The notes beneath the pieces were generated by a model. It searched no databases. It worked only from the letters and a program-made list of their open reading frames with translations, and was not told the DNA's origin. Positions 1 to 9,689 of a stretch of DNA of 64,000 nucleotides are shown here, in pieces; the first letter of the stretch is position 1; each line of letters starts with the position of its first letter. The DNA is from Bernardetia sp. (GTDB lineage Bacteria > Bacteroidota > Bacteroidia > Cytophagales > Bernardetiaceae). Location: contig NZ_JAHDIG010000008.1 in NCBI RefSeq assembly GCF_020630935.1, positions 27,363 to 91,362 of the forward strand, in the 5' to 3' direction. A program made the position numbers and the translations under genes.

Positions 1-950
1 GTAAGTCCTGCATAAACAGTTCGGTCTAGCTTAACCACTTCATAGCCCAAATGAGCAAACATACGTCTTACGATTCTGTTTTTTCCTATGTGTAATTCTA
101 TTCCTACTGAAAGACCATCAGGAGATAAAATAGCTGCTCCATCTGCTTTAGCCATTCCATCTTCTAGCTCCAAACCTTGTTTTAGTTTTTCTACATCTTC
201 CTCTGTAAATGGCTTATCTAAAGTTGCTTTGTAGATTTTTTGTACTTCATAAGAAGGATGAGAAAGTTTTTTAGCTACCTCACCGTCATTAGTAAATAAT
301 AAAAGTCCAGTCGTATTTCTGTCTAGTCTTCCTACTGGATAAATGCGTTCTGTAGTGGCATTTTTTACTAAATCCATTACGGTCTTACGTCCTCTTGGGT
401 CGCTTGTAGTGGTAATGAAATCTTTTGGCTTATTAAGTAGGACATACACAGGTTTTTCTTTACGAAGCACTTTCCCTTTATACTTTACCTCGTCAGTTGT
501 TCTGACTTTAAAACCAAGTTCTTTGACGACTTTGCCATTCACTTTTATTTCTCCAGCAGCAATAAGTTTGTCAGCTTCTCTTCTTGAGCATACTCCAGAA
601 TTAGAAATATAACGATTGAGTCGCCATGTTTCATTGGCAGCAGCAGAGACCGTTTTTTGAGTCGTTTTTTCCTCCTTTGTAGGTTTGGAAATTATTTTTG
701 AGCGTTCGAACTTCTTATCAGCCTTTTTAAAAACTGTTTTTTTTCCCTTTCTCTCAAATCTTGATTCAGCAGTTTGTTCTGGATTGGTTTCTGGTTTCTC
801 TCTACTGGTTTTGTTTCGTTTCAAATTACTAGGTTTAGTAGATTTTCTTTTTTCTTTGTCAAAACGATTTTTTTTAGGTCTTTCCTCTTGGTTATCACCT
901 TTGGGTTGGAAAGATGTTTTTTTACTTGGCTTTTTATCGTTACTTTTCAT
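1..950 (-). CDS. rRNA pseudouridine synthase, RluB/RsuA family (3' end beyond the window)
   Basis: The reading frame is open from the ATG at 948-950 to the window edge, so about 316 residues are visible and the C-terminus is missing. RsuA/RluB enzymes isomerise a specific uridine in rRNA. The first ~110 residues are a Lys/Arg/Ser/Thr-rich low-complexity extension, probably RNA-binding. An S4-like domain follows (RYISNSGVCSRREADKLIAAG), ending in the motif around KVNGKVV. The catalytic domain shows PVGRLDRNTTGLLLFTNDG, where the Asp of GRLD is the catalytic residue of the family, and then the RIVRRMFAHLGYEV motif. The basic extension is common in Bacteroidota homologues. A 348-bp gap separates its start from scpB, which is on the same strand. 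I am sure of the family but not of the exact rRNA target, so no symbol is given. Confidence 0.93.
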   Translation of the reverse strand, partial: MKSNDKKPSKKTSFQPKGDNQEERPKKNRFDKEKRKSTKPSNLKRNKTSREKPETNPEQTAESRFERKGKKTVFKKADKKFERSKIISKPTKEEKTTQKTVSAAANETWRLNRYISNSGVCSRREADKLIAAGEIKVNGKVVKELGFKVRTTDEVKYKGKVLRKEKPVYVLLNKPKDFITTTSDPRGRKTVMDLVKNATTERIYPVGRLDRNTTGLLLFTNDGEVAKKLSHPSYEVQKIYKATLDKPFTEEDVEKLKQGLELEDGMAKADGAAILSPDGLSVGIELHIGKNRIVRRMFAHLGYEVVKLDRTVYAGL

Positions 951-1298
951 TGAATCTATTATTCAGTTGATAAATTTAAAATTACGAGCGCATCTCGTAA
1001 TACAATAGTGTTTATTGATTAGTTATTGATAAAGTTGTTTAAGCAATGTAGCTTTACAATTGTCGGTCTGACCTCAGTCTATTAGGTCAGTCTCAGACCT
1101 TAAATAATTTGCTTTTTCTCTATTGGCTTCGCCGACTTTCAAGTCTTAAACAATTTCGATGATTAATTAAAACCTATTAATAAGAATTAGTTTATGTATT
1201 TTATAATCATGCATTATTATCATATAAAATAATGAATAGTTAAACCATATAATTAGTATTACAGAATTTACAATTAATCACTAAACATTGATAACTAA
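951..1298. other. Intergenic region between scpB and the pseudouridine synthase gene
   Basis: This 348-bp, AT-rich gap holds the REP-like palindrome at 1061-1100. At 1122-1149 is a short sequence resembling the repeats at 10225 and 41854 (ggcttcgccgactttcaagt). I see no reading frame or RNA gene here. Confidence 0.6.
1061..1100 (+). repeat. REP-like palindrome, copy A (TGTCGGTCTG head)
   Basis: A TGTCGGTCTG head is followed by nested inverted repeats: GGTCTGA pairs with TCAGACC, or alternatively TGACCT with AGGTCA. The head matches the repeats at 24539, 25885-25893 (reverse strand) and 59210. The body has diverged from the copies at 24579 and 59192 and lacks the TAGAG/CAGACC junction used by the IS110 element. 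Confidence 0.6.
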
Positions 1299-1970
1299 TC
1301 ATTCATTATCTTCTTCTTGATTTTTCTTGTTTTGAATTGCTTCTGTCCCTTGCTTAAACTTAAAGAGTGAAAACTCATCGCCTTCTTCTCCCTCTACTTT
1401 GGCTTGTAGCTTGGCTTGCTGTTGTGCATTTTCTACATCTTCAGCAGACAAATCTTCTGGCATAGGCAAGTCATCTAAAGAATTTATCCCAAAATAGTGC
1501 ATAAACTTATCTGACGTTCCGTAAAGAATTGGTCTCCCTGGAGATTTGTCTTTTCCCTTGATAACTAAAAGCTCTTTTTCCAAAAGTTTCTGCACAGCAT
1601 AATCACAACTTACGCCACGTATAGCCTCTAGCTTCGACTTTGTGATAGGCTGTTTGTAGGCTATCAAAGCAAGCGTTTCGATAGCAGATTTGGAAAGTTT
1701 TCGCTTTGCCCTTTGAGTCAGCAAAAGACTTACACTACTCTGAAATTCCGTTTTAGTCAGAAATTGAAATCCTCCTGCAATAGCTTTTATTTCTATCGCA
1801 AAATCTGCCTGCTCATAGCGTTTTTGTAGCACTTCAATAGCTTCTTCTATATCTTTTTTAGGAACATCTGTCCCAAAAAGTTCTGACAATACTCGCTCAA
1901 TTTCTTTTACAGAAATAGGCGAAGGCGAACAAAAGATAAGCGATTCGATATGATTAAGTAAATATTGCAC
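1299..1970 (-). CDS. scpB: Segregation and condensation protein B (ScpB)
   Basis: ScpB binds ScpA and, with SMC, forms the bacterial condensin complex that compacts and segregates the chromosome. The protein has the two winged-helix layout of the family. The first begins at YLLNHIESLIFCSPSPIS. The second contains ALIAYKQPITKSKLEAIRGV and ends near KFMHYFGINSLDDLP, with an acidic, Gln-rich tail of about 55 residues. The frame could extend to a TTG at 2006. That TTG lies inside a perfect -7 box on this strand (TACCTTTG, 2011 to 2004), so transcription should begin downstream of it. I therefore prefer the GTG at 1968-1970, which puts the start just before the first conserved helix. scpA is not in the window. 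Confidence 0.92.
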   Translation of the reverse strand: MQYLLNHIESLIFCSPSPISVKEIERVLSELFGTDVPKKDIEEAIEVLQKRYEQADFAIEIKAIAGGFQFLTKTEFQSSVSLLLTQRAKRKLSKSAIETLALIAYKQPITKSKLEAIRGVSCDYAVQKLLEKELLVIKGKDKSPGRPILYGTSDKFMHYFGINSLDDLPMPEDLSAEDVENAQQQAKLQAKVEGEEGDEFSLFKFKQGTEAIQNKKNQEEDNE

Positions 1971-2309
1971 GATAATTTCTTTTTCTGTGTTAAAACAAGT
2001 TAGCAAAGGTACGACTTTTTATACAACTTTCTGAAATATAGACTACTAGAATTTCAGTTATTATACTGATATAAAACTTTTTGACTTTAATGATTATAGC
2101 TACCTAATAGACTATTTTTTTCTTTTTATTCTTAAAAAAACACAATTCAGTTTTTGTTTTTCATTTGGAACGGTTATTGAAACTTGGAAGAATAACATTT
2201 AAAATAAAATCCTGTCTTAGTAATTCGGTACGTTTTTAGTAAACTATTCAATAATCATTTTATTTATCCTAAAAACAAACCATTACTCAACCAAAAATAA
2301 CATTCAAAA
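1971..2309. other. Divergent intergenic region, scpB / lolA
   Basis: This region carries the scpB promoter and presumably that of the lolA-like gene. It is very AT-rich. I see no further reading frame or RNA gene. Confidence 0.5.
2004..2011 (-). promoter_or_regulatory. -7 box of the scpB promoter (TACCTTTG)
   Basis: This is a perfect match to the Bacteroidota -7 consensus TAnnTTTG on the minus strand. No clear -33 element is visible at the usual spacing. It overlaps the TTG at 2006, which argues against that codon as the scpB start. Confidence 0.55.
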
Positions 2310-2957
2310 ATGAGAAAGATTTTCATAATTTTTATTGCTTTATTTTTTGCAAATGTAGCAACTACCTCTCTTTATGCTCAAGATGCAAATGCTCGTGCGC
2401 TTTTGGATGCAATGAGCAACAAATACAAAAAATACAATTCGTTTAGAGCCACTTTTACCTCTACGTTGGCAAGTGAATCAGAAAGTATCAACGAATCACT
2501 TACAGGAACAATTACTGTAAAAGGAAACAAATATCATCTCAAAACCCAAGGACAAGAAATCTACAACGACCACAAAACGGTCTGGACATTTTTAGATGAT
2601 GCCAACGAAGTAACCATTACGAGCTACGACGAAGCAGACGGACTAAACCCAACTGACATTTTTGATATTTATAAAAAAGGCTACAAGTATGTAGTAGTTG
2701 AAGAAGTAAAAGTAAATGGTAAGCCTCACAAGGTAATTGACTTAGTTCCAGAAGATAAAAATTTACAATTCTTCAAAGTGCGCCTAACGATAGACAAAGC
2801 CAATCATAACCTTGCTAACTGGAGTATTTTTGAAAAAAATGGACGAGTTCATTCTTACAAAATTGCTAACTTCCAACCTAATGTTTCGGTAACAGATTCT
2901 GATTTTCAGTTCAATAAAGCCAAACATCCAAATGTGGAAGAAGTAGATTTGAGATAA
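2310..2957 (+). CDS. LolA-like periplasmic lipoprotein carrier protein
   Basis: 215 residues with a cleavable signal peptide (hydrophobic residues 5-20, cut near LYAQD). In the LolA family the mature protein ferries lipoproteins across the periplasm from the inner-membrane Lol complex to the outer membrane. The mature part has the usual features: LLDAMSNKYKKYNSFRATFT at the start, GTITVKGNKYHLKTQGQEIY in the first sheet, a DGKTVWTF-like segment (DHKTVWTF), and the late DFQFN strand. Length fits the family. It stands alone between a divergent scpB and a strong terminator. Some Bacteroidota use several LolA paralogues, so the specific client set is unknown. Confidence 0.88.
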   Translation: MRKIFIIFIALFFANVATTSLYAQDANARALLDAMSNKYKKYNSFRATFTSTLASESESINESLTGTITVKGNKYHLKTQGQEIYNDHKTVWTFLDDANEVTITSYDEADGLNPTDIFDIYKKGYKYVVVEEVKVNGKPHKVIDLVPEDKNLQFFKVRLTIDKANHNLANWSIFEKNGRVHSYKIANFQPNVSVTDSDFQFNKAKHPNVEEVDLR

Positions 2958-2980
2958 ATATCTTTACGGTCTTAAACTCT

Positions 2981-3018
2981 AAAAACACCTATTCATTTAA
3001 AAATGAATAGGTGTTTTT
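2981..3018. terminator. Bidirectional intrinsic terminator
   Basis: A perfect 18-bp inverted repeat (AAAAACACCTATTCATTT and its complement) with flanking T-runs on both strands. It lies between the convergent lolA-like gene and the lipoprotein gene at 3038-3697. Confidence 0.9.
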
Positions 3019-3037
3019 ATTTTCTATAATCACTAAA

Positions 3038-3697
3038 CTACTTGGTTTTGTAATAACAATTCTCCTCTATAAAAATATCAGAGTTTGCTATTTCTTTAAA
3101 CTCTTTTTTACTCGGAGAAATTAGATACTCTATACTTTCAATCTCTCCTTTTTCATCTGCTGTTTCGTTTTTAGATACAAAACCATAATTAAGCAGAGTA
3201 TCAGAAGGAAAAATATACCCAATAAACAAACTATCATTCGTCAGACTTAAACGATTTACACTCCAAAAATTTTTACTTTCCTTTCTATTTAGGAAATAAC
3301 TTCCTTTTACTCTTTTTAAGATGTGCTGGTCAGATAAGTAAAATACTGTATCTATATCTATACAAATTCCCTTTATCGAATCTCCAATAATTTTGACATT
3401 ACAATTTTTATCTGCAAAAACACTGAGTATTTCTTCATCCGTTAAAATGGTAGAATCTGTATCAAAATCTCTCTTATAAAAACTAACTATTGTTTTTTTA
3501 TGACCTATAATGGATTTATCACTAATAATCAGCCTTTCGCTTTCATCTAAACAATTTATGTACTCACCTTTTATTTTACGACTGAAAAAGTTTTGTGCTT
3601 TTGTGTTCGTAGGTTGAGCCGTTTCAAAACGAATATATTCATATTCTTGGCAGCTAACCAAAAGAAATAGTAAAACGATATAAGCTATTTTTTTCAT
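3038..3697 (-). CDS. Hypothetical lipoprotein
   Basis: 219 residues. A short lipoprotein signal peptide ends in the lipobox LLVSC (Cys16), so the product should be acylated and exported. The mature part is mostly beta-prone and has no motif I recognise. Two other Cys residues (in EYINCLDESE and DKNCNVKI) may pair. Upstream on this strand the sequence TACCTTTA is one base off the Bacteroidota -7 consensus and lies about 35 nt before the ATG, suggesting a monocistronic promoter. The function is unknown. Confidence 0.8.
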   Translation of the reverse strand: MKKIAYIVLLFLLVSCQEYEYIRFETAQPTNTKAQNFFSRKIKGEYINCLDESERLIISDKSIIGHKKTIVSFYKRDFDTDSTILTDEEILSVFADKNCNVKIIGDSIKGICIDIDTVFYLSDQHILKRVKGSYFLNRKESKNFWSVNRLSLTNDSLFIGYIFPSDTLLNYGFVSKNETADEKGEIESIEYLISPSKKEFKEIANSDIFIEENCYYKTK

Positions 3698-3805
3698 AGT
3701 ATTTTAATGATGATATTTTGCGTAAAGGTAAAACCTTTCTATTTCAATCCAAAAACTATAAATTAGTAACAAATCCAAATCAGCCTAGCCAAAATTATTC
3801 TTATT

Positions 3806-5413
3806 ATGAAAATCCTATCAGCACAGCAAATGAAAAAAGCCGATAAGGCTACTATTGAAAATGAACCTATTTCTTCTTTAGATTTAATGGAAAGAGCTTC
3901 AAAAAAAGCATTTTATTGGATTCAAAATTATTTTGGACAGCATTTAATCAATACAGAATTTCATATTTTCTGTGGCATTGGAAATAACGGTGGCGATGGA
4001 CTTGTACTTGCTAGACTTCTCTCAAACTTTGCTTTTCAAATAAATGTATATGTAGTAGCTTTTTCAGATAAACGAAGTGATGATTTTAAAGCTAACTTTG
4101 AAAGGATACAAGAAATTTCGAATATCAAAATTGTAGAAATCAAAGCAGAAGAGGATTTGAATAAGATTTCCATTTCTGAAAATGACTGGCTCATTGATGC
4201 TATTTTTGGATATGGTTTGAATAGAGTTCCAGAAGGAATTGCAGGGAAAGCGATTCAGTTTATTAATAAAAACTCAAATCAGAACGTAATTTCGATAGAT
4301 ATTCCATCTGGGCTTTTTGCAGACAAAAACCAAAGTAAAAGACAATATTTTGATAAAAGCTTAACTATAAAAGCAACACATACACTTACTTTTCAAGCTC
4401 CAAAATTTTCGTTTTTCTTTGACGAATACAGTGGGTTTGTAGGTAACTTTGAAGTGTTGGACATTGGACTAGATAAAAATTTTATTGAAAAATTAGACAC
4501 TCAAAACTACTGGCTTACCACACACAAAATAAAACAAATCTACAAACCACGCACACGAACAGGACACAAAGGAACATTCGGACATGCACTCTTGGTAGTG
4601 GGAAGTTATGGAAAAATAGGTGCAGCACAGCTTTCAGCAAAAGCAGCTCTTCGAACTGGAGTAGGACTTTTATCTATCAGAACGCCGAAGTGTGGAGTAG
4701 AAATCCTTCAAACAGCTATTCCAGAAGCAATGGTTTTGGTAGATAATTTTGACAAAAAAAATAAGAAGGGTAAAAAAGAAAACAAATATTTTTTATCTGC
4801 CTTTTCTGATGATTTATTAGAAAAAACACAAGATTACAAAACTATTGGAATCGGTTGTGGAATAGGAACAGAACAAAAAACACAAGATATGTTTTTACAC
4901 CTTCTAAAAACCATTGATTATCCTATTGTGATTGATGCTGATGCACTCAATATTTTAGCACAAAACAGAAATTACGAAAATACAAAAGATGATTGGTTAG
5001 ATTTTGTTCCCAAAAATTCTATTCTTACACCTCACCCAAAAGAATTTGAACGTCTGTTTGGAAAAACCAAAACTGTAGAGGAAAGACACCGACTTTTAAG
5101 AAATTTAGCAAAAGAATATGAGCTTTGTATTTTGCTCAAAGGTAGCTTTTCAGCTTTAGCTCTACCTAATGGAGATATGTATCATAGTTCTTTTGGTGAT
5201 ATTGGAATGGCGACAGGTGGAAGTGGTGATGTCTTGACAGGCATACTTACTTCACTTTTGGCACAAGGCTACACGTCAGAAGAAAGCCTGCTATTCGGTG
5301 TATTTTTACACGGAAAAGCAGGCGAACTAGCAGCCAAAAACAAATCTAGTGAATCAATGCTGCCTTCTGATTTGATTGAAGAGTTGGGGAATGTTTTTAA
5401 GATGCTCTCATAG
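3806..5413 (+). CDS. nnr: Bifunctional NAD(P)H-hydrate epimerase / ADP-dependent dehydratase
   Basis: 535 residues. This metabolite-repair enzyme restores hydrated, damaged NADH and NADPH. The N-terminal YjeF_N half (about 1-225) interconverts the R and S hydrates and carries CGIGNNGGDGLVLARLL and IDIPSGLFAD. The C-terminal ribokinase-like half (about 245-535) dehydrates the S form with ADP. It shows GTFGHALLVVGSYGKIGAA, VIDADALN, LTPHPKEFERLFG and the nucleotide-binding ATGGSGDVLTGIL near residue 470. The fused arrangement and length are typical of bacteria. The stop lies one base from the stop of the convergent gene at 5415, with no terminator between. Confidence 0.96.
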   Translation: MKILSAQQMKKADKATIENEPISSLDLMERASKKAFYWIQNYFGQHLINTEFHIFCGIGNNGGDGLVLARLLSNFAFQINVYVVAFSDKRSDDFKANFERIQEISNIKIVEIKAEEDLNKISISENDWLIDAIFGYGLNRVPEGIAGKAIQFINKNSNQNVISIDIPSGLFADKNQSKRQYFDKSLTIKATHTLTFQAPKFSFFFDEYSGFVGNFEVLDIGLDKNFIEKLDTQNYWLTTHKIKQIYKPRTRTGHKGTFGHALLVVGSYGKIGAAQLSAKAALRTGVGLLSIRTPKCGVEILQTAIPEAMVLVDNFDKKNKKGKKENKYFLSAFSDDLLEKTQDYKTIGIGCGIGTEQKTQDMFLHLLKTIDYPIVIDADALNILAQNRNYENTKDDWLDFVPKNSILTPHPKEFERLFGKTKTVEERHRLLRNLAKEYELCILLKGSFSALALPNGDMYHSSFGDIGMATGGSGDVLTGILTSLLAQGYTSEESLLFGVFLHGKAGELAAKNKSSESMLPSDLIEELGNVFKMLS

Positions 5414-5414
5414 G

Positions 5415-7022
5415 CTACATTGCTTTTCCCAAAGCTATATTTAAAGAATCTTTCAAATTCTGACTTGAAATGTGTTTCATATTCATATCAAGACTAATTC
5501 CGTCTTCAATTTTTATTTTCTTGGAAGCATAAAAGATAGAATCATTTTGAACAGAAACACCTACCACAATGGCATCTTTTCCGATAGGTAATTTTGTGTA
5601 CACACCCTCTTCCTTTGTGAAGGAATACAAACCATTATTTCTTTTAAAACTCATCAATCGGACATTCATATCTGGAATTACTAAAGAAAAGTCTATAAAA
5701 TTTAGTTTAGTATCAGATGTATTAGCTAACATAATTTCGGCTTTTCCTGCTTTTGGGTCGTCGTAGAATCTATCACAATTAATCCAACCTAGTTTTTTGA
5801 GAGAAAAGATTGTTTTTTCATAGAGTTTGTCCATAGCCTTCTTGTCTTCAATGGCTTGCTTTTGTTTTTTTAATTCTTGAATAAGAGCTTCTCTTCTGAG
5901 GTTGTACTCCAAAATTTCACTTATTTCTTGTTTTGATACTCCTAAGTCTTTTAGTTTTTGATGTGCATTTTTAGCATTCAAATCTACTCCATAATCTTTT
6001 ATGGTTTTCAATTCTTTTTTTGTTGAATTAGGAAAATATATTAGAGGTTGTTGAATATAGCTCTCTAAAGTTACACTATCTACAATGTACCCAGCTAATT
6101 GAACTTTTTTGTCATTTAAGTAACTACTATATGTAGCTTTAGCTATTGAATCCAAATACCATAATGGCTTTTCGTAATTTTGATAATATATATTCGTCAT
6201 TGTGTAATCTAATTCAAACCTTGAGCAATTCCAGCCATAGTTAAAATAATACATTTTTTCTTTTTCCCAATTTGTTCCTTTTGTCCAACTCATAAAGCTA
6301 TTCATGAGTAGAAGATCAACAAATCTTGTTTTAAAATCTTGAGTAGCTATTATCGTATTTTCATATTTCGGATTAGTAAGGCTAATTAGTGTGGTATCAT
6401 ACTTACAACTTTTTCCATCGTAAACCCAAAGATAATCAAACCAATCATTCCCTTCAGGATAAAGCAACTCCAAAGGTAAAGGAATCAAATAATCTTCTTC
6501 TAGCATAGAGCTATCTACTTTCCAATTTGTGCCATCTCCTGTAAACATCTGAAAACCTTCTTTACTCATGTTTCCCATCGTAGGCATCGAAACGGTAAGC
6601 TGTTTTCCTTCTTGAAGTTGTAGAGAATTTCCATCAGAAGTTGCGTCTATGAATAGCATTCCATTTGATAAAAGAAGTTTATCATTAGAAAGCGTTGTGA
6701 GTCCAGCTGTAATAAAATCGGAGAGTTTGAAGGCTTCTACTACTTCAATCTTAACTTTTCCCTTGACAGGATTTCCATCCTTGTCTATGAAGCTATTTTG
6801 AGGAATAAAAATCTGTGTACCTGCTTCCATTTCAAGCGTAGTAGGAATAGAAGTATCTATTTCTCTATACTGCGTTTTGGGTCTTAATGAAGAATAAGCA
6901 CTATCGACAGGACTTTCATTAAAAACAGTCGTTTTGATTTTCTTGGTCTGCTCTTTCTTAGTGTCCGAACATGAACTAAAAAAGATAGAGAAAATCAGTA
7001 ATGCTAGAATAGGATATTTCAT
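5415..7022 (-). CDS. Hypothetical lipoprotein with ZU5-like beta domain
   Basis: 535 residues. The signal peptide ends in the lipobox FFSSC (Cys18). Residues about 55-150 resemble the ZU5-type beta-sandwich seen in many Bacteroidota surface proteins (GTQIFIPQNSFIDKDGNPV, KVKIEVVEAFKLSDF). A charged, helical stretch (about 355-405, rich in K/E/Q, LIQELKKQKQAIEDKKAMD) is likely a coiled coil, and a second beta domain fills the C-terminus. I recognise no catalytic motif. A role at the cell surface is inferred only from the signal and domain type. Confidence 0.72.
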   Translation of the reverse strand: MKYPILALLIFSIFFSSCSDTKKEQTKKIKTTVFNESPVDSAYSSLRPKTQYREIDTSIPTTLEMEAGTQIFIPQNSFIDKDGNPVKGKVKIEVVEAFKLSDFITAGLTTLSNDKLLLSNGMLFIDATSDGNSLQLQEGKQLTVSMPTMGNMSKEGFQMFTGDGTNWKVDSSMLEEDYLIPLPLELLYPEGNDWFDYLWVYDGKSCKYDTTLISLTNPKYENTIIATQDFKTRFVDLLLMNSFMSWTKGTNWEKEKMYYFNYGWNCSRFELDYTMTNIYYQNYEKPLWYLDSIAKATYSSYLNDKKVQLAGYIVDSVTLESYIQQPLIYFPNSTKKELKTIKDYGVDLNAKNAHQKLKDLGVSKQEISEILEYNLRREALIQELKKQKQAIEDKKAMDKLYEKTIFSLKKLGWINCDRFYDDPKAGKAEIMLANTSDTKLNFIDFSLVIPDMNVRLMSFKRNNGLYSFTKEEGVYTKLPIGKDAIVVGVSVQNDSIFYASKKIKIEDGISLDMNMKHISSQNLKDSLNIALGKAM

Positions 7023-7101
7023 ATTGTTTTTTAGTTGTGGCTAATTGAGTATCTGTTAGCCATATTTTCAATCTTTAAATTGAGGAAAAGTAACAGATAT
7101 T

Positions 7102-8475
7102 TTATGAAGTTTTACTTAAAGTTTGTTCTTTTTCAAAAACTGGATTTACTTTTATTTCCTTTCTCTTCGACATATCGATAGGATAATTTTTTCTTAATTT
7201 CTTTAAACAATAAAATGTATTCATAAAGAAAACCATCAAAAATGCACCTCTTCTCAATCTAAAACTTCTGAGTATGCGCTTAATAGAGTTCTTGAGTCCA
7301 AAACTTCTTTTCCATAATTCTCTATGTGCTTGTAAAAGTTCTGTAGCTGTCATGTTTTGAGGCTCAAAAGCTACATTGTATCCGTTGTAATAATTCCAGC
7401 CTCTTTCCTTTAAAATTCTATCTTCTTTTACTAATTTTTCTTGTAAACTTGTTCCTTGAAAGGGAGTCATGATACTCAAAAAAGGAACATCAATTCCTAT
7501 TTCCATCAGTTTGTCCGACATATCAACTACAGCCTCATAATCATCATTATCAAAACCTGCGATAAAACCTGCCATTACAGCAATCCCTCTTTTTCTAATT
7601 TCAGTTACTGCTTTTTTATAATTTTCAATCTTATTTTGTCTTTTATTGGCATCCTTCAATGATTCTTTTCCGAACGATTCAATACCCAAAAATACACCAA
7701 TACATCCTGATTCTTTCATCAAATCCAAAAGCTCAGCGTCTTTGGCAATATCCATACTTGCCTGTGTGAGCCACCATTTTTTCAGTGGTATCATTTCTTT
7801 GAGCAAAGGTTTAATGTAATTTCTTCTAATTGTAAGATTATCATCCCAAAACCAAACTACTTTTCGTTGCCACCAATACGGAAAATTATCATACGAGGCA
7901 TCTCTAATCACATCTTCAATCGGACGCAGCCTAAACCCAGGATTTAGTGAAGGAACAGTACAAAACGAACAAGAAAACGGACAACCTCTAGTAGCTTGCA
8001 AGACTTTTTTGATAAAAAACTTATTGGGTAATAAATCATATCTAGGCGTTGGCAAATTTTTCATATCACAGGGAATGCCTGTATAAACTCCTTTTAGTGT
8101 GCCATTTTGTGCATCCTCCAAAACAGACGACCAAACATCTTCGGCTTCTCCAGTTACGATAGCATCAAAATACTGTAATGACTCGGTTTCATTGTAGGTT
8201 ACATGAGGTCCCCCTCCAATCACGATTTTACCTCGTTTTTTATATTCGTTAGCAATATGATAGGCAGAATTGGCAAAACCACTAAAAAAAGAAACAGCAA
8301 TAAGGTCAGCATCCGAATCAAAATTAATGGGTTCTACTTGCTGATGAATAACTCTGACCTCGTGTTCCTTTGGAGTGATAGCTGCCAAATGAATACCTGT
8401 AATGGGAGGAACAAAATCTTTTTCATGCCCAAATTCATACCTTTGAATGTAGGCTACAATGATGTCAATTTTCAT
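7102..8475 (-). CDS. B12-binding-domain radical SAM protein
   Basis: 457 residues. An N-terminal cobalamin-binding-type Rossmann domain (about 1-135, with [12 protein letters not shown]) is followed by a radical SAM core. Its 4Fe-4S motif is Cys165, Cys169 and Cys172 ([10 protein letters not shown], CxxxCxxC). Later motifs are [19 protein letters not shown] and [14 protein letters not shown]-terminal DUF4070-like segment of about 150 residues contains [17 protein letters not shown]. Class B radical SAM enzymes of this type methylate or rearrange unreactive carbons in lipids and secondary metabolites. No substrate can be named from the context. It is divergent from the acetyltransferase at 8570, about 95 bp away. 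Confidence 0.88.
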   Translation of the reverse strand: MKIDIIVAYIQRYEFGHEKDFVPPITGIHLAAITPKEHEVRVIHQQVEPINFDSDADLIAVSFFSGFANSAYHIANEYKKRGKIVIGGGPHVTYNETESLQYFDAIVTGEAEDVWSSVLEDAQNGTLKGVYTGIPCDMKNLPTPRYDLLPNKFFIKKVLQATRGCPFSCSFCTVPSLNPGFRLRPIEDVIRDASYDNFPYWWQRKVVWFWDDNLTIRRNYIKPLLKEMIPLKKWWLTQASMDIAKDAELLDLMKESGCIGVFLGIESFGKESLKDANKRQNKIENYKKAVTEIRKRGIAVMAGFIAGFDNDDYEAVVDMSDKLMEIGIDVPFLSIMTPFQGTSLQEKLVKEDRILKERGWNYYNGYNVAFEPQNMTATELLQAHRELWKRSFGLKNSIKRILRSFRLRRGAFLMVFFMNTFYCLKKLRKNYPIDMSKRKEIKVNPVFEKEQTLSKTS

Positions 8476-8569
8476 TTTTTTTATGATTTAATAATAAAAC
8501 AGAAAGAAAAAAGTAGAAGAAGTATTACTAAATTTAATAAAAAAACAACGACTTAAAATCCCTTATGCT

Positions 8570-9418
8570 ATGAAAATCAATAATTTAAACAAAATTAATT
8601 TTGACGAATTGATAGAATGCTTTTTACTTTCTTTTGAAAATTATTTTGTCAAAATGCCTACAGATGCAGAATATTACAAGCGACGATGGCAAACGGCAAA
8701 AGTAGATTATCGCCTTTCTTATGGAATGTTTGATAATAATAAATTAGTTGGTTTTATAATTCACGCCATTGACAAACGAGATGGAAAGTTAGTTGCTTAT
8801 AATACAGGAACAGGTGTAATTCCTTCTCATAGAGGACAAAAAATAGTACATTCTATTTATGAATATGCTATTTCTGATTTAAGAAAAAATGGAGTAGAAA
8901 AATGTATTTTGGAAGTCATCACAGAAAATACAAAAGCCATAAAAGCCTACCAAACTGTTGGTTTTGAAATAACAAAATGCTACAAATGCTTTGCAGGAGA
9001 AACAAACTTTGAAAATCAAATAATAGATAAAACCAAAACACATATTAAGAAAGTAAATTATTCGGATATAAACTGGTTAGAAATGCCGAATCAAAATAAC
9101 TATTCTTGGGACAATCATTTCAAAACTATCAAGAACGGAGACTATGACTATTATCAAATTTGGAATGAGAAAAATTTAGAATCTTTTTTTATTATCAACC
9201 CTAAAAATGGGTATATCGCACAATTTGATATTTTAATAGATGAAGAAACATATAAAAATCTAGCCTATCAAAGGCTATTTTCTGCCATAAAGAAAATTTC
9301 GCCCTTCATCAAGGTCAATAATATTGACACAAAATTTGAAGACAAAATTAACTTTCTTAGTTCAATGGGCATTAAGAATAACATAGACCAATATGAAATG
9401 GAAATGAATTTATATTAA
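8570..9418 (+). CDS. GNAT-family N-acetyltransferase
   Basis: 282 residues. The N-terminal ~145 residues form a GNAT fold, with the acetyl-CoA pyrophosphate loop in GVIPSHRGQKIVHSIYEY and the later strand VEKCILEVITENTKAIKAYQ, followed by GFEITK. The C-terminal half (about 150-282) looks like a second, degenerate GNAT-like domain without a recognisable CoA loop. The acceptor is unknown. The frame runs from an ATG at 8570 with a clear upstream stop. Confidence 0.82.
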   Translation: MKINNLNKINFDELIECFLLSFENYFVKMPTDAEYYKRRWQTAKVDYRLSYGMFDNNKLVGFIIHAIDKRDGKLVAYNTGTGVIPSHRGQKIVHSIYEYAISDLRKNGVEKCILEVITENTKAIKAYQTVGFEITKCYKCFAGETNFENQIIDKTKTHIKKVNYSDINWLEMPNQNNYSWDNHFKTIKNGDYDYYQIWNEKNLESFFIINPKNGYIAQFDILIDEETYKNLAYQRLFSAIKKISPFIKVNNIDTKFEDKINFLSSMGIKNNIDQYEMEMNLY

Positions 9419-9446
9419 AACTTAGAATACTGAACATGAGATAAAA

Positions 9447-9514
9447 AGTTGTTGGTGTCACTACACTAAAATACCAACGAACGTTACTTTTCCCTGTTCT
9501 GTGACTCACAGAAC
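9447..9514 (+). repeat. Composite palindromic repeat, family 2, copy 1
   Basis: Two hairpins are joined by a short AT-rich spacer. The first is GTTGGT (9451-9456) with ACCAAC (9473-9478). The second is GTTCTGTG (9496-9503), act, CACAGAAC (9507-9514). The same two hairpins, in the same order, occur on the opposite strand at 18107-18165. Confidence 0.75.
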
Positions 9515-9617
9515 AACAATATCTATTGATGTCCAGTACTCTAATTAAAACTATTTTATATCCTTTTCTAAGAGTTTCATAAATATGAATTATGTAAAAA
9601 TAATTGGACTTTATTTT

Positions 9618-9637
9618 GCAACTATTGAATTAGTTGC
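9618..9637 (+). repeat. Small hairpin upstream of 9690 gene
   Basis: GCAACTA (9618-9624), loop TTGAAT, TAGTTGC (9631-9637). It lies about 50 nt before the start at 9690 and may be part of the leader transcript. Confidence 0.4.
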
Positions 9638-9689
9638 TACTCCAATAAGTAGTTAGATTAAAAATATGTTCACTCATACCAAATCAATT

